DNA of 8,862 nt from Pseudomonadota bacterium (GCA_027592105.1 JAQCLA010000094.1:1-8862), one strand, 5' to 3'; shown: positions 1 through 6,928, counted from the first letter of the stretch. Numbers and translations: made by a program. The notes: generated from the letters alone by a model not told the origin.

Positions 1-787
1 CGTGCATGCCCAGCATGCCCAGCCAGTTCTTGCCCGAGGCCGGGTAGCAGCCCAAGCCCATCAAGGTGGAGGTGATGGGGAAATCGGTCGCAGCCACCAA
101 TTCGCGCAGCAGTTCGCTGGCGCGGGGGCCGGAATTGATCACGCCGCCGCCAGTGTAGAAAACCGGGCGTTCGGCATTTTCCATCGCTTCGACCAAAGCC
201 TCGATCATCGCCGGATCGCCGATCAGGCGTGGCTGGTAATGCGCAGTGCGGGCATTTGGCTTTTCGACATATGTGCCGGTTGCGAATTGCACATCCTTCG
301 GGATGTCGACCAACACCGGGCCGGGGCGGCCATGGGTGGCGATGTGAAAGGCCTGATGGATCGTATCGGCCAGCTTGTCGGTCTCTTTGACCAGCCAGTT
401 CATCTTGGTGCAGGGCCGCGTGATGCCGACGGTATCGGCCTCTTGAAAGGCGTCCGAGCCGATCATGAAGGTCGGCACTTGGCCTGTCAGCACCACCAAA
501 GGGATCGAATCCATCAAGGCATCGACCAGACCCGTGACCGCATTGGTCGCACCGGGGCCAGAGGTGACAAGCACAACGCCGGGCTTGCCGGTCGAACGTG
601 CATAGCCTTCGGCGGCGTGGACAGCACCTTGTTCGTGGCGCACGAGGATGTGCTGGATGCCGTTTTGCTGGAAAATCTCGTCATAAATCGGCAGGACAGC
701 GCCGCCGGGATAACCGAATACGACATCAACGCCCTGATCTTTCAGCGCCTCGACCACCATTTTCGCTCCGGTCATCTGCCGTGTCAT
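1..787 (-). CDS. ilvB: Acetolactate synthase large subunit, N-terminal part (runs off the left edge)
   Basis: Acetolactate synthase (AHAS) is a ThDP- and FAD-dependent enzyme. It condenses two pyruvates to acetolactate, or pyruvate with 2-oxobutyrate, as the first common step of Val/Leu/Ile synthesis. The visible 262 residues cover the N-terminal ThDP-pyrimidine domain and the start of the central domain; family members are near 580-600 aa, so over half is outside the window. Seen: FGYPGGAVLPIYDE at about 24-37, RHEQGAVHAAEGYAR at 50-64 with the catalytic glutamate E52, VTSGPGATN at 74-82, and HGRPGPVLVDIPKDVQ at 152-167. The start at 787 is preceded by AAGGA with 8 nt spacing. A second in-frame ATG lies four codons in. 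A long leader with attenuator parts lies upstream. The symbol could equally be ilvI or ilvG; the small subunit gene would be further left. Identity is very sure, paralogue choice less so. Confidence 0.96.
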   Translation of the reverse strand, partial: MTRQMTGAKMVVEALKDQGVDVVFGYPGGAVLPIYDEIFQQNGIQHILVRHEQGAVHAAEGYARSTGKPGVVLVTSGPGATNAVTGLVDALMDSIPLVVLTGQVPTFMIGSDAFQEADTVGITRPCTKMNWLVKETDKLADTIHQAFHIATHGRPGPVLVDIPKDVQFATGTYVEKPNARTAHYQPRLIGDPAMIEALVEAMENAERPVFYTGGGVINSGPRASELLRELVAATDFPITSTLMGLGCYPASGKNWLGMLGMH

Positions 788-850
788 CGACGTCGTCCTT
801 CTGTTTTACGCGTTGTTTCTTGCTCATGCCGCGGTGGTGAAAGTACTGGC

Positions 851-882
851 AAAAAAAAGCCCCCGGCGGGTTCTCCGAGGGC
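851..882 (-). terminator. Intrinsic terminator in the ilvB leader (attenuator)
   Basis: On the minus strand GCCCTCGG (882-875) pairs with CCGGGGGC (866-859) over 8 bp, including one G-T pair, around an 8-nt loop. Eight T residues (858-851) follow directly. The hairpin lies 64 nt upstream of the ilvB start and downstream of the only good promoter, so it must be read through for ilvB to be expressed. That position makes it an attenuator rather than an end-of-gene terminator. Confidence 0.85.
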
Positions 883-932
883 GCATGGTCTACCTATAAG
901 GTTGTCGTCACCGACCCATGCGCATTTGCCCT
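878..932 (-). promoter_or_regulatory. Candidate antiterminator pairing in the ilvB leader
   Basis: In the minus-strand RNA the octamer GCGCAUGG (923-916) is perfectly complementary to CCAUGCGC (888-881). Upstream, AGGGC (932-928) is complementary to GCCCU (882-878). Used together, with a bulge of about 6 nt on the first arm, they cover the 11 nt at 888-878. Five of these belong to the 5' arm of the U8 terminator, so the two structures exclude each other. The first arm lies inside the last codons of the leader peptide. A ribosome stalled at the Val-Ile codons would leave it free, and a ribosome at the stop codon would cover it. The pairing is read from the sequence; the mechanism is inferred from classical attenuators. 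Confidence 0.55.
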
Positions 933-955
933 ACGATATCTACGAAGCAGTCCAT
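908..955 (-). CDS. Putative ilv leader peptide, 15 aa
   Basis: The short frame encodes MDCFVDIVGQMRMGR and stops with TGA 26 nt before the terminator hairpin. A GGGGGG tract at 967-962 sits 6 nt ahead of the ATG and could act as a Shine-Dalgarno site, though it is not canonical. The run Val-Asp-Ile-Val contains three branched-chain codons. Two of them are GTA, normally a rare Val codon in GC-rich genomes, which would suit stalling when charged tRNA-Val or tRNA-Ile is low. It begins about 25 nt after the predicted transcription start. Density of regulatory codons is modest compared with enterobacterial ilv leaders, so function is inferred from position and from the alternative hairpins. The frame stays open upstream to 1129, but that part precedes the promoter. 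Confidence 0.5.
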   Translation of the reverse strand: MDCFVDIVGQMRMGR

Positions 956-986
956 GACATGCCCCCCGCGGTGAAATTGTTGCATG

Positions 987-1015
987 ACACTAGGAACGCC
1001 GCGTTGCGGCGTCAA
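987..1015 (-). promoter_or_regulatory. Sigma70-type promoter for the ilvB leader
   Basis: On the minus strand TTGACG (1015-1010) and TAGTGT (992-987) are separated by exactly 17 nt, giving a predicted start near 980. This is the best promoter match in the window. The spacer almost coincides with a perfect inverted repeat, CGCCGC-AAC-GCGGCG (1011-997), which could be an operator or just local GC symmetry. The transcript would have a leader of about 190 nt before ilvB. Confidence 0.65.
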
Positions 1016-1206
1016 CAGCCAAATTACGAAAATGTCGCCAGAACGCGCGGCTGCGCAACGAATCGAAACTTGTTGACGAAATGAAATAATATCACTGCGC
1101 GGGCATTCGGCCACAGGGTTTGCAACCATGGGATGAAATGGGCCCCCAGCGTCAGGGGAACGAGGTCAGTAGCAGGCGACGCAAGTCGAACTTTTCTGCG
1201 TGCGAT

Positions 1207-1221
1207 GCTTAACAGTTAAGC
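1207..1221. repeat. Perfect inverted repeat upstream of dctP
   Basis: GCTTAA-CAG-TTAAGC has 6-bp arms and a 3-nt centre. GTTTTTCC follows on the plus strand, so it could be a weak terminator-like hairpin, but an AT-rich symmetric site fits a dimeric regulator equally well. It lies about 180 nt before the dctP start. Confidence 0.45.
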
Positions 1222-1253
1222 GTTTTTCCCCGTTAGGGACGATTTTGGTAAGA

Positions 1254-1269
1254 GATTTTTACAAAAATC
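1254..1269. repeat. Perfect inverted repeat upstream of dctP
   Basis: GATTTTT-AC-AAAAATC has 7-bp arms and a 2-nt centre, about 130 nt before the dctP start. It stands out against the GC-rich background. The very short centre disfavours an RNA hairpin and favours a protein-binding operator. It is not placed against any mapped promoter. Confidence 0.45.
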
Positions 1270-1401
1270 GGAAGTTGAGTGCGAAAACTTGTTTGCTGAT
1301 GGGTTTTGCTTCGCTAGGGTGGCAAGACTTGTGGCCCTTGCCACTGTCGCCGCGATCCGAGGGGGGTCGTGGCCAACTCCATACTACGGGGAGGATACCG
1401 A

Positions 1402-2487
1402 ATGGATCGTCGTTCTTTTCTGAGAACGTCCGCACTTGGCGGCACCGCCGCCGCTGCCGCCACGCTGGCCGCACCGGCTTATGCACAGGGCAATCGCACG
1501 CTGACACTGGTCACCTCGGTGCCTGATGGGTTTGCGGTGTTTGACGACGCGGCACAGCTCGCAATCACCTACATCTCTGCCATGACCGATGGGCAGTTGA
1601 GCTTCAACAAGATGCCCGCCGGCAGCTTGGTGGGCGCGTTCGAAGTGTTCGACGCCGTTTCGTCCGGACAGGCCGACGTTTATCACTCGGCAGAATACTA
1701 TTTCCTCAATCAGCATCCCGCTTTTGCATTCTTCACCGCAGTGCCCTTCGGCATGACGGCGCAGGAGATGGCAAACTGGTATTATCGCCGGGGCGGTCAG
1801 GAACTGCACGACAATCTGTCGTCCTTGTTCGGCCTCAAGCCGCTGATGTGCGGACAAACGGCGATGCAGCCCGGCGGCTGGTTCAACAAAGAAATCAACT
1901 CTGTTGATGATTTGCAGGGGCTCCGGTTCCGTATGCCGGGTCAGGGCGGTCAGGTTTTGGGTCGTCTGGGTGCTTCGGTGCAGAACATTCCGGGTGGTGA
2001 AATCTATCAAGCGCTTGCCTCGAACCAAATCGACGGTGCCGAGTGGATTGGTCCCTACGCAGACGAGCGGATGGGCTTCCAGGAAGTGACCAAGACCTAC
2101 TACGCCGCCGGCTTCCACGAGCCGGGCTCGACCCTGTCCTTTGTCTTCAACCAGCAGATCTGGGAATCACTGACGCCGACGCAGCAGACCGTTTGCAAGG
2201 TCGCCTGCGAGGCTGCACATGCGCAGAGCACTGCTCTGTCGCTTGCGGAAAATGGTGCAGCGCTTGCGCGCTTGCAGTCTGTCGGCGTGCAGGTTCGTCA
2301 GTTCCCCGCAGAAGTCTGGGATGCCTTCGGCCGTGCGGCGCTGGAAGTCCGGAATGAGAACATGGGCGACCCGATCTATGCCGAGATCGCCAACAGCGTC
2401 TTTGCGTCCATTACGGAATCCTCGGGCTGGTACGAGATTGCAGATGGCGAATTCATGCGCCAGCGCAACCGCGTGAACGCGGGCTGA
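1402..2487 (+). CDS. dctP: TRAP transporter substrate-binding protein, DctP/TakP family
   Basis: Periplasmic binding protein (361 aa) of a TRAP transporter that presents solute to the DctQM permease. The ATG at 1402 is chosen because GGGGAGGA ends 6 nt before it and it begins a clean Tat signal: RRSFLR at residues 3-8, an Ala-rich core, and a cleavage site near AYA-Q at 28/29. A GTG at 1369 in the same frame would put 11 residues before the twin arginines and lacks a ribosome site. The mature part has the family hallmark GLRFRMPG (173-180) with conserved carboxylate-binding Arg177, then GGEIYQALASNQIDGAEW (198-215). Comparison from memory places it with Rhodobacter TakP and the lactate/mannitol/chloroaromatic group (COG4663), suggesting a 2-oxo- or 2-hydroxy-monocarboxylate. 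The exact ligand is not readable from sequence. It is first gene of a three-gene operon. Confidence 0.93.
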   Translation: MDRRSFLRTSALGGTAAAAATLAAPAYAQGNRTLTLVTSVPDGFAVFDDAAQLAITYISAMTDGQLSFNKMPAGSLVGAFEVFDAVSSGQADVYHSAEYYFLNQHPAFAFFTAVPFGMTAQEMANWYYRRGGQELHDNLSSLFGLKPLMCGQTAMQPGGWFNKEINSVDDLQGLRFRMPGQGGQVLGRLGASVQNIPGGEIYQALASNQIDGAEWIGPYADERMGFQEVTKTYYAAGFHEPGSTLSFVFNQQIWESLTPTQQTVCKVACEAAHAQSTALSLAENGAALARLQSVGVQVRQFPAEVWDAFGRAALEVRNENMGDPIYAEIANSVFASITESSGWYEIADGEFMRQRNRVNAG

Positions 2488-2506
2488 CCCAGCCAAGACC
2501 AACAGT

Positions 2507-2539
2507 ATCCTGCCCAGCACAGATTGTGCTGGGCAGGAT
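2507..2539 (+). promoter_or_regulatory. Perfect 15-bp stem-loop between dctP and dctQ
   Basis: ATCCTGCCCAGCACA (2507-2521) and its exact complement (2525-2539) enclose a GAT loop. The hairpin starts 19 nt after the dctP stop. Only a T4 tract (2544-2547), 4 nt beyond the stem, follows, so it is a poor terminator but an excellent 3'-end stabiliser or partial terminator. Stem-loops after the binding-protein gene are a known way for ABC and TRAP operons to make more binding protein than permease. That role is inferred here. Confidence 0.8.
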
Positions 2540-2604
2540 GCACCTTTTCGCGATCCGAGACTTGACGCGCCCCAAAGCGGGCTTGCGTGCCGGGGGACCA
2601 CCGC

Positions 2605-3504
2605 ATGATCGATTTCATCTTGTGGGCGCTGCAAAATATCGCAATGGCGCCTTACAATCTGTTCCTTGCCGTCACCAACCCGGGCAGTTGGCTGAATTGG
2701 GCCGATCCCCAATCGGTGATGCGCTTCATCTATTACGGCGCCTCGGTTGAATTGTTTTTTGTTGCCATCACCACCTTCATCTTGATCACCGCGCTGGGCA
2801 TGGCCTGGAACCGCGAGATCTTGTGGTGGGGTGTGCGTATTCTTGAGAGTGTGGCTAACACGGTCGGCCGCACCGCCGCCTGGGCGGGCCTTTTCATGGT
2901 GTTCGTGCAAGTGATCATCGTGTTCTTGCAGCGGATTTTTCGGGTGGCCCAAATCCAACTCGGGCCATTTGGTACCGCGTTCGTACAAGACCTCAGCTGG
3001 TGGGCTGAAAGCCTCAAATTTCACAATGCCTTGGTCGTCTGCCTCTGCGTCTCCTACACCTTTGTGCAGGGCGGCCATGTGCGCGTTGACCTCGTGTACT
3101 CGGCGGTAAAATTCCGCACCAAGAAAATGATCGACATGTTCGGCTGCTTGTTCTTCATGCTGCCCATGGTCACGATCACATATCTTTATTCTTGGTTCTT
3201 CATGTGGCGCCACCTGATGACGCCAACGGTCACTTCGACCAGCGATATTGATCGCATGCTGATGCAGTCGCGCATCTTCAAATGGAACGTGGAGACCATC
3301 GGCTTTAGCCCAAATGGCTTCAACGCTTACTTCTTGTTCAAAGTATTGATCGTATTGTTCTGCGTTTTGGTCTTCTTGCAGGCGATTGCCTTCTTCTGGC
3401 GCTCTTATCTGGAGTGGCGCGAGGGCGAAGACAGTGCCGGCAAATACCTCGACCGGGACAAGTTAGATGATGAAGGCGAGGCTTTGCCACACGCCGCCCA
3501 CTAA
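2605..3504 (+). CDS. dctQ: TRAP transporter small permease subunit, DctQ type
   Basis: Integral membrane protein (299 aa) that pairs with DctM to form the TRAP permease. The ATG at 2605 has GGGGGA 7 nt upstream. A GTG at 2587 in frame adds six residues but would place that ribosome site inside the gene. Hydrophobic spans lie at about 45-67, 88-111, 141-160, 178-202 and 245-272. The DctQ signature HVRVDLVYSAVKF follows the third span, near residues 163-175. The charged C-terminus is Asp/Glu-rich. At 299 aa it is much longer than ordinary DctQ proteins (about 160-200 aa), as expected for the FcbT2-like subgroup (COG4665) that accompanies TakP-type binding proteins. It lies 117 nt after dctP, across the stem-loop, and 66 nt before dctM. 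Confidence 0.88.
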   Translation: MIDFILWALQNIAMAPYNLFLAVTNPGSWLNWADPQSVMRFIYYGASVELFFVAITTFILITALGMAWNREILWWGVRILESVANTVGRTAAWAGLFMVFVQVIIVFLQRIFRVAQIQLGPFGTAFVQDLSWWAESLKFHNALVVCLCVSYTFVQGGHVRVDLVYSAVKFRTKKMIDMFGCLFFMLPMVTITYLYSWFFMWRHLMTPTVTSTSDIDRMLMQSRIFKWNVETIGFSPNGFNAYFLFKVLIVLFCVLVFLQAIAFFWRSYLEWREGEDSAGKYLDRDKLDDEGEALPHAAH

Positions 3505-3570
3505 CAAAGCTCCGGTAATTCGGGACAGAGACACGTAAGCGCGCGCGCTGAGCCAAGGGGACGAGAGAGC

Positions 3571-5922
3571 ATGCTTTTCGGATTGGATGGGGTCGAGATC
3601 GGTCTGGTGATCGTCTTCCTCACGCTCTTCGCTGGGATCATGACCGGTTTTCCGGTGGCCTTTGCCATCGGCGGTGCCGGGATGATCTCATTTGCCATCA
3701 TCGCGGCACTCGATAGTGCGGGGTTGCTGATCCACGAAGCCATCGACAGCGGTTCGGCGGAATACGCAGCGCTCGTGGCCGAAGGGGTAATCAGGGAGTC
3801 GATCTCGGTCTTCCGATACCCCGATTTGCCAACGGTTGAGGTGGCGCTGTTTCCGGGTGGCTGGGAACAGGCGATGGAGCGCAATCTCTCCTTCATGGTT
3901 AACCGCATGAACGAGCGCGTGATCGCGGGTCAATCCATCGAGACGCTCTTGGCAGTGTTGATGTTCGTGATGATGGGCATCGTGCTGGAGCGCTCGAAAA
4001 TCGCCGAAGATCTACTGACGACCATGGCGCGATTGTTTGGCCCGTTGCCGGGCGGCTTGGCCGTGTCGATCGTGATTGTGGGTGCCTTTTTGGCGGCCTC
4101 AACCGGGATCGTTGGCGCGACCGTGGTGACGATGGGTTTGCTCGCGTTGCCCACGATGCTGCGCAACAATTATTCGCCTGAGCTTGCAACCGGGGTCATC
4201 GCGGCCTCGGGCACGCTGGGGCAGATCATCCCGCCATCCATCGTGATCGTTTTGCTCGGCACGCTGGTGGGCGATCTTTATGCCACCGGCCAAGAAACGC
4301 GCGCCCAGCTTGCGGGCTGTACCGACGCGTTGACCTATCTTGCGAAGCCCGCCGTTTTGTCGGTCGGCACGCTCTTTCAAGCGGCGCTGTTGCCTGGTCT
4401 GTTCCTTGCGCTTCTTTATGGTCTTTACGCCTTTGGCTTTGCACTTTGGAAACCCGCGAGCGCGCCGCCGGTTGCGATCAGCGGTAGCTCTGGCGAGCCT
4501 GTGACGCGCAACGAGGCGCTGACATGGTACCTTGCGGCACCTGTGGCTTTGATCTTGGCCGTTGTGCTGGGTGCGGGTGGCGGTGTGATCGGTAGCCAAG
4601 CGATCTCGGTCTCGGACTATGCCGAGCGCGAGAATGAGGCAATGCTGCGCACCGCTGTCTCGGAGCAGTGCCAAGCCTCGATGATCGCGCTGCATGGTCA
4701 AGAGATGTGGGATGCCTCCGTCGCGCAGCGCGCGGCCATGGCCGCAGCCGGGGATACCGGTGAAGTTGTGCTTTTGACCGACGAAGAGCGCGTCGCCTCG
4801 CTTGATAACGCGTTGGCTAATGCCCCGCCGATCGGCAGTGGCGTGGTGACGATCTTTACCATGTTGGCGCTTTTGTTGATCCTCGCGCGTGGTGTGTCAC
4901 CCTCGTCCAACCCTGCGCCGCTGATTGCGGGCGGTGTGGGTGTGGTGCTGGCGCTGATTTGCGACATCATGTTCATCGGTCCGTTGACCGGCAACGGCGC
5001 AACCTTCCTGATCTTGGCCATCCCATTCTTCATCGCGCTTTACGGGGCGCGCGTGGCGGTGATGCGCCTGTCGCAGAACGAGTTGTTGCGCGTGGTCTTC
5101 CCGCCGCTCGTGCTGATCGTGGCAGTGCTGGGCTCGATCTTGGGCGGGATCACCAACCCGACGCCTGCTGCCGCCCTCGGTGCGGCGGGTGCGATCATGT
5201 TGGCCGCGTATCGCAAGCTGAAAGAAGAGAACGGCAAGTCCAAGATCATTATCTGGGCCAGCTTTGCGCTGGTGATCATGATCTTGTTCGGCGTGAATTT
5301 CGACCTGCGCATGACGCGTGAGGTCGTGCCGGTACAGGACTGGATCGCCTATTTCATCGCGCAGATCGCCTATCACTTTGCCTTTTTCGGGCTCTTGTTC
5401 AGCGCTTGGGTGCTGTTCCGGACCAATATTCTCAGCCCCGTAGTGCGCGAGACGGCCAAAGTGACATCGATGGTGTTCACCATCCTGATCGGCTCGCAAT
5501 TGCTGAACCTTGTGTTGATCTCCTTTGGGGGCGAGCATCACATTCAGCAATACTTGCGCAGCTTCGACAACGAGCTGGTCGTGTTCTTTGTGGTGATGGC
5601 GATCTTGTTTATCTTGGGCTTCGTGCTCGATTTCCTCGAGATCATCTACATCGTGATCCCCATCGTGGGGCCGGTGATCTATGGTGGCACACTTGACCCG
5701 GCATGGGTGACGATCATGATCGCGATCAACTTGCAGACCTCGTTCCTGACGCCGCCTTTTGGATTTGCCCTGTTCTACCTGCGTGGCGTGGCGCCAAGCA
5801 GCGTGACGACAGGCCATATCTATCGTGGGGTCATCCCCTTCGTGGGGATCCAAGTCTTGTGCTTGGTCTTGCTTTACATCTTCCCGGGGATCGTGACGAT
5901 CCTGCCGCGCTTGCTGGGATAA
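3571..5922 (+). CDS. dctM: TRAP transporter large permease subunit, DctM type (long form)
   Basis: Main transport subunit (783 aa), predicted to import the solute with sodium ions through the inner membrane. AAGGGGA lies about 9 nt before the ATG, with a closer GAGAG. DctM hallmarks: GIMTGFPVAFAIGGAGM (22-38), GPLPGGLAVSIVIVGAFLAASTGIVGA (157-183), GTLGQIIPPSIVIVLLG (214-230), GGITNPTPAAALGAAGA (525-541), LGFVLDFLEIIYIVIPIVGPVI (682-703) and LQTSFLTPPFGFALFYLRGVAP (721-742). Typical DctM proteins are about 425-450 aa. The surplus lies in a hydrophilic insert at about 52-122, a long segment at about 236-425 that mixes hydrophobic spans with a charged stretch (about 345-420), and extra hydrophobic spans between about 555 and 655. 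Long forms occur in the FcbT3-like subgroup (COG4664). The frame is intact throughout. It ends the operon and a terminator follows at 27 nt. Confidence 0.92.
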   Translation: MLFGLDGVEIGLVIVFLTLFAGIMTGFPVAFAIGGAGMISFAIIAALDSAGLLIHEAIDSGSAEYAALVAEGVIRESISVFRYPDLPTVEVALFPGGWEQAMERNLSFMVNRMNERVIAGQSIETLLAVLMFVMMGIVLERSKIAEDLLTTMARLFGPLPGGLAVSIVIVGAFLAASTGIVGATVVTMGLLALPTMLRNNYSPELATGVIAASGTLGQIIPPSIVIVLLGTLVGDLYATGQETRAQLAGCTDALTYLAKPAVLSVGTLFQAALLPGLFLALLYGLYAFGFALWKPASAPPVAISGSSGEPVTRNEALTWYLAAPVALILAVVLGAGGGVIGSQAISVSDYAERENEAMLRTAVSEQCQASMIALHGQEMWDASVAQRAAMAAAGDTGEVVLLTDEERVASLDNALANAPPIGSGVVTIFTMLALLLILARGVSPSSNPAPLIAGGVGVVLALICDIMFIGPLTGNGATFLILAIPFFIALYGARVAVMRLSQNELLRVVFPPLVLIVAVLGSILGGITNPTPAAALGAAGAIMLAAYRKLKEENGKSKIIIWASFALVIMILFGVNFDLRMTREVVPVQDWIAYFIAQIAYHFAFFGLLFSAWVLFRTNILSPVVRETAKVTSMVFTILIGSQLLNLVLISFGGEHHIQQYLRSFDNELVVFFVVMAILFILGFVLDFLEIIYIVIPIVGPVIYGGTLDPAWVTIMIAINLQTSFLTPPFGFALFYLRGVAPSSVTTGHIYRGVIPFVGIQVLCLVLLYIFPGIVTILPRLLG

Positions 5923-5948
5923 CAGGCGCAAGGGATGTCGAGATGGTG

Positions 5949-5973
5949 ACGGGGGGCTTGAGGCCCCCCGTTT
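5949..5973 (+). terminator. Intrinsic terminator of the TRAP operon
   Basis: ACGGGGGGC (5949-5957) pairs perfectly with GCCCCCCGT (5963-5971) around TTGAG, followed by a short T tract. It lies 27 nt after the dctM stop. The T run is short but the 9-bp GC stem is very strong. Confidence 0.75.
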
Positions 5974-6022
5974 GCGTTGCGTGACATGGCGGTGCCGCTT
6001 GGATGGGATGCGCAGGGCGGGC

Positions 6023-6102
6023 AGGGGGGCTGTCTGCCCCCCTCTGGCCGCGAGGCGCGGCCATTCACCCCCCGAGGATATTTAGGAAACGAAGAAGCCG
6101 AA
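6023..6102. repeat. Intergenic hairpin block with a GAGGATATTT unit
   Basis: Two further perfect hairpins follow the dctM terminator: AGGGGGGC-TGTCT-GCCCCCCT (6023-6043) and GGCCGCG-AGG-CGCGGCC (6046-6062). Next comes a C-rich stretch and GAGGATATTTAGGAAACGAAGAAG (6073-6096, shown here as one unit for its boundary words GAGGATATTT and GAAGAAG). Similar hairpin-plus-GAGGATATTT blocks are, to my memory, dispersed between genes in Rhodobacteraceae. The block sits between convergent dctM and bpt and may terminate transcription from both sides; on the minus strand no T run follows. Confidence 0.5.
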
Positions 6103-6112
6103 GCGATGGGTA

Positions 6113-6928
6113 TTAGTCATCCGCGCGCATGTCGGGCAGGGTGATCTGAGCCACCTGCTGCGCGATGGGTTCCACCGACAAGGGGTGGACATGGTTGGAG
6201 TAGCTGGCGGGATCGCCCAGCGACTTCCACTGACCGTCGACATAGACCTCGATCGCGGGGAAATGGGCCTTGTAGCCCATTTTGGTCGAGCCAGGCACCC
6301 AGTAGCCCAGATAGACATAAGGCAGTCCCGCTTCACGCGCGAGCGTCACATGGTCGATGATCACATGGGTGCCGAGGCTGTCGGCTGTGCGGTCGGGGTC
6401 GAAGAAGGAATAGACGAGGCTGAGGCCGTCATCGAGAATGTCGGTCAAGCACACGGCGGCCAGCGTGTCATCACTGTCGCGATATTCGACCACGCGCGAG
6501 CGGACCGGTGTCTCTTCGATCATGGCCGCGAATTCGAAGACGTCCATATCGGCCATCCCACCATCGGCATGGCGGGCATCGAGATAGCGGCGAAACAAAT
6601 CATACTGCGCCTCGGTCGCCCATGCCGATCGCGAGACACGCGCAAGCCCCGCGTTGCGCCGCAAAATACGCCGGTGCCGGCGTTGCGGCGCGAAGTCTGC
6701 CACGCGGATCCGTGCCGACAAACATGCGGCGCAATCGGCGCATGATGGGCGGTAAAGCACATTCTGCGACCGCCGAAAGCCCTGTTTGGACAGCGCGTTG
6801 TTGAGTTTTTCGGCCTGTTCGCCTTGCAGCGCGGTAAAGAGTTTCCGCTCTCGACGCCCATCGAGATACGGGCACTTTTGGGGTGCCGTAACATAGAACT
6901 GGGTGGCGATGGGCAGCGTGTGACGCAT
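6113..6928 (-). CDS. bpt: Aspartate/glutamate leucyltransferase (Bpt; annotated also as arginyltransferase)
   Basis: Cytoplasmic aminoacyl-tRNA-protein transferase. Bacterial Bpt adds Leu from Leu-tRNA to proteins starting with Asp or Glu, marking them for ClpS/ClpAP (N-degron pathway). The 271-aa length fits the family. Seen: the N-terminal QFYVTAPQKCPYL (10-22) with Cys19; RPSCADCAAC (60-69) with Cys63/66/69; the basic stretch RRHRRILRRN (82-91); and the C-terminal acetyltransferase-like motif GYWVPGSTKMGYKAHFP (208-224). The start is kept because the opening residues MRHTLPIA match family members as I remember them, although only a poor ribosome site is visible. It lies 99 nt after the RDD gene on the same strand, so may be co-transcribed. 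Substrate preference (Leu versus Arg) is by family assignment. Confidence 0.93.
   Translation of the reverse strand: MRHTLPIATQFYVTAPQKCPYLDGRRERKLFTALQGEQAEKLNNALSKQGFRRSQNVLYRPSCADCAACLSARIRVADFAPQRRHRRILRRNAGLARVSRSAWATEAQYDLFRRYLDARHADGGMADMDVFEFAAMIEETPVRSRVVEYRDSDDTLAAVCLTDILDDGLSLVYSFFDPDRTADSLGTHVIIDHVTLAREAGLPYVYLGYWVPGSTKMGYKAHFPAIEVYVDGQWKSLGDPASYSNHVHPLSVEPIAQQVAQITLPDMRADD

Larger units (their letters stand above)
1016..1401. other. Intergenic region between the divergent ilvB and dctP units
   Basis: No convincing gene lies here. An open frame entering dctP out of frame from 1200 has no ribosome site and no protein-like composition. The tract carries two perfect inverted repeats (listed separately) and AT-richer stretches around 1070-1095 and 1200-1300. 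These are likely the control region of the TRAP operon. A weak sigma70-like pair, TTGCTG (1293-1298) and TAGGGT (1315-1320) with 16 nt spacing, would give a leader of about 75 nt for dctP. I found no clear sigma54 -24/-12 site. Confidence 0.5.

Noticed and set aside
2..1084. Long plus-strand open frame of 360 codons
   Set aside because: It is the antisense shadow of ilvB and of its leader; the minus strand gives a textbook acetolactate synthase.
908..1129. 73-codon minus frame containing the leader peptide
   Set aside because: Most of it lies upstream of the predicted transcription start; only the last 15 codons are downstream of the promoter with a plausible ribosome site.
1321..1360. Possible sigma54 promoter (TGGC elements) before dctP
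   Set aside because: Spacing between GG and GC elements is not the required 10 nt in any arrangement I tried.
1200..1526. Plus-strand frame of 108 codons overlapping the dctP start
   Set aside because: No ribosome site, runs through the control region and out of frame into dctP.
2167..3213. Long minus-strand open frame of 348 codons
   Set aside because: His/Asp/Arg-rich shadow of dctP and dctQ spanning their intergenic stem-loop; no family features.
4897..5931. Long minus-strand open frame of 344 codons
   Set aside because: Shadow of the hydrophobic DctM gene; His/Gln/Asp-rich composition is typical of antisense to membrane-protein codons.
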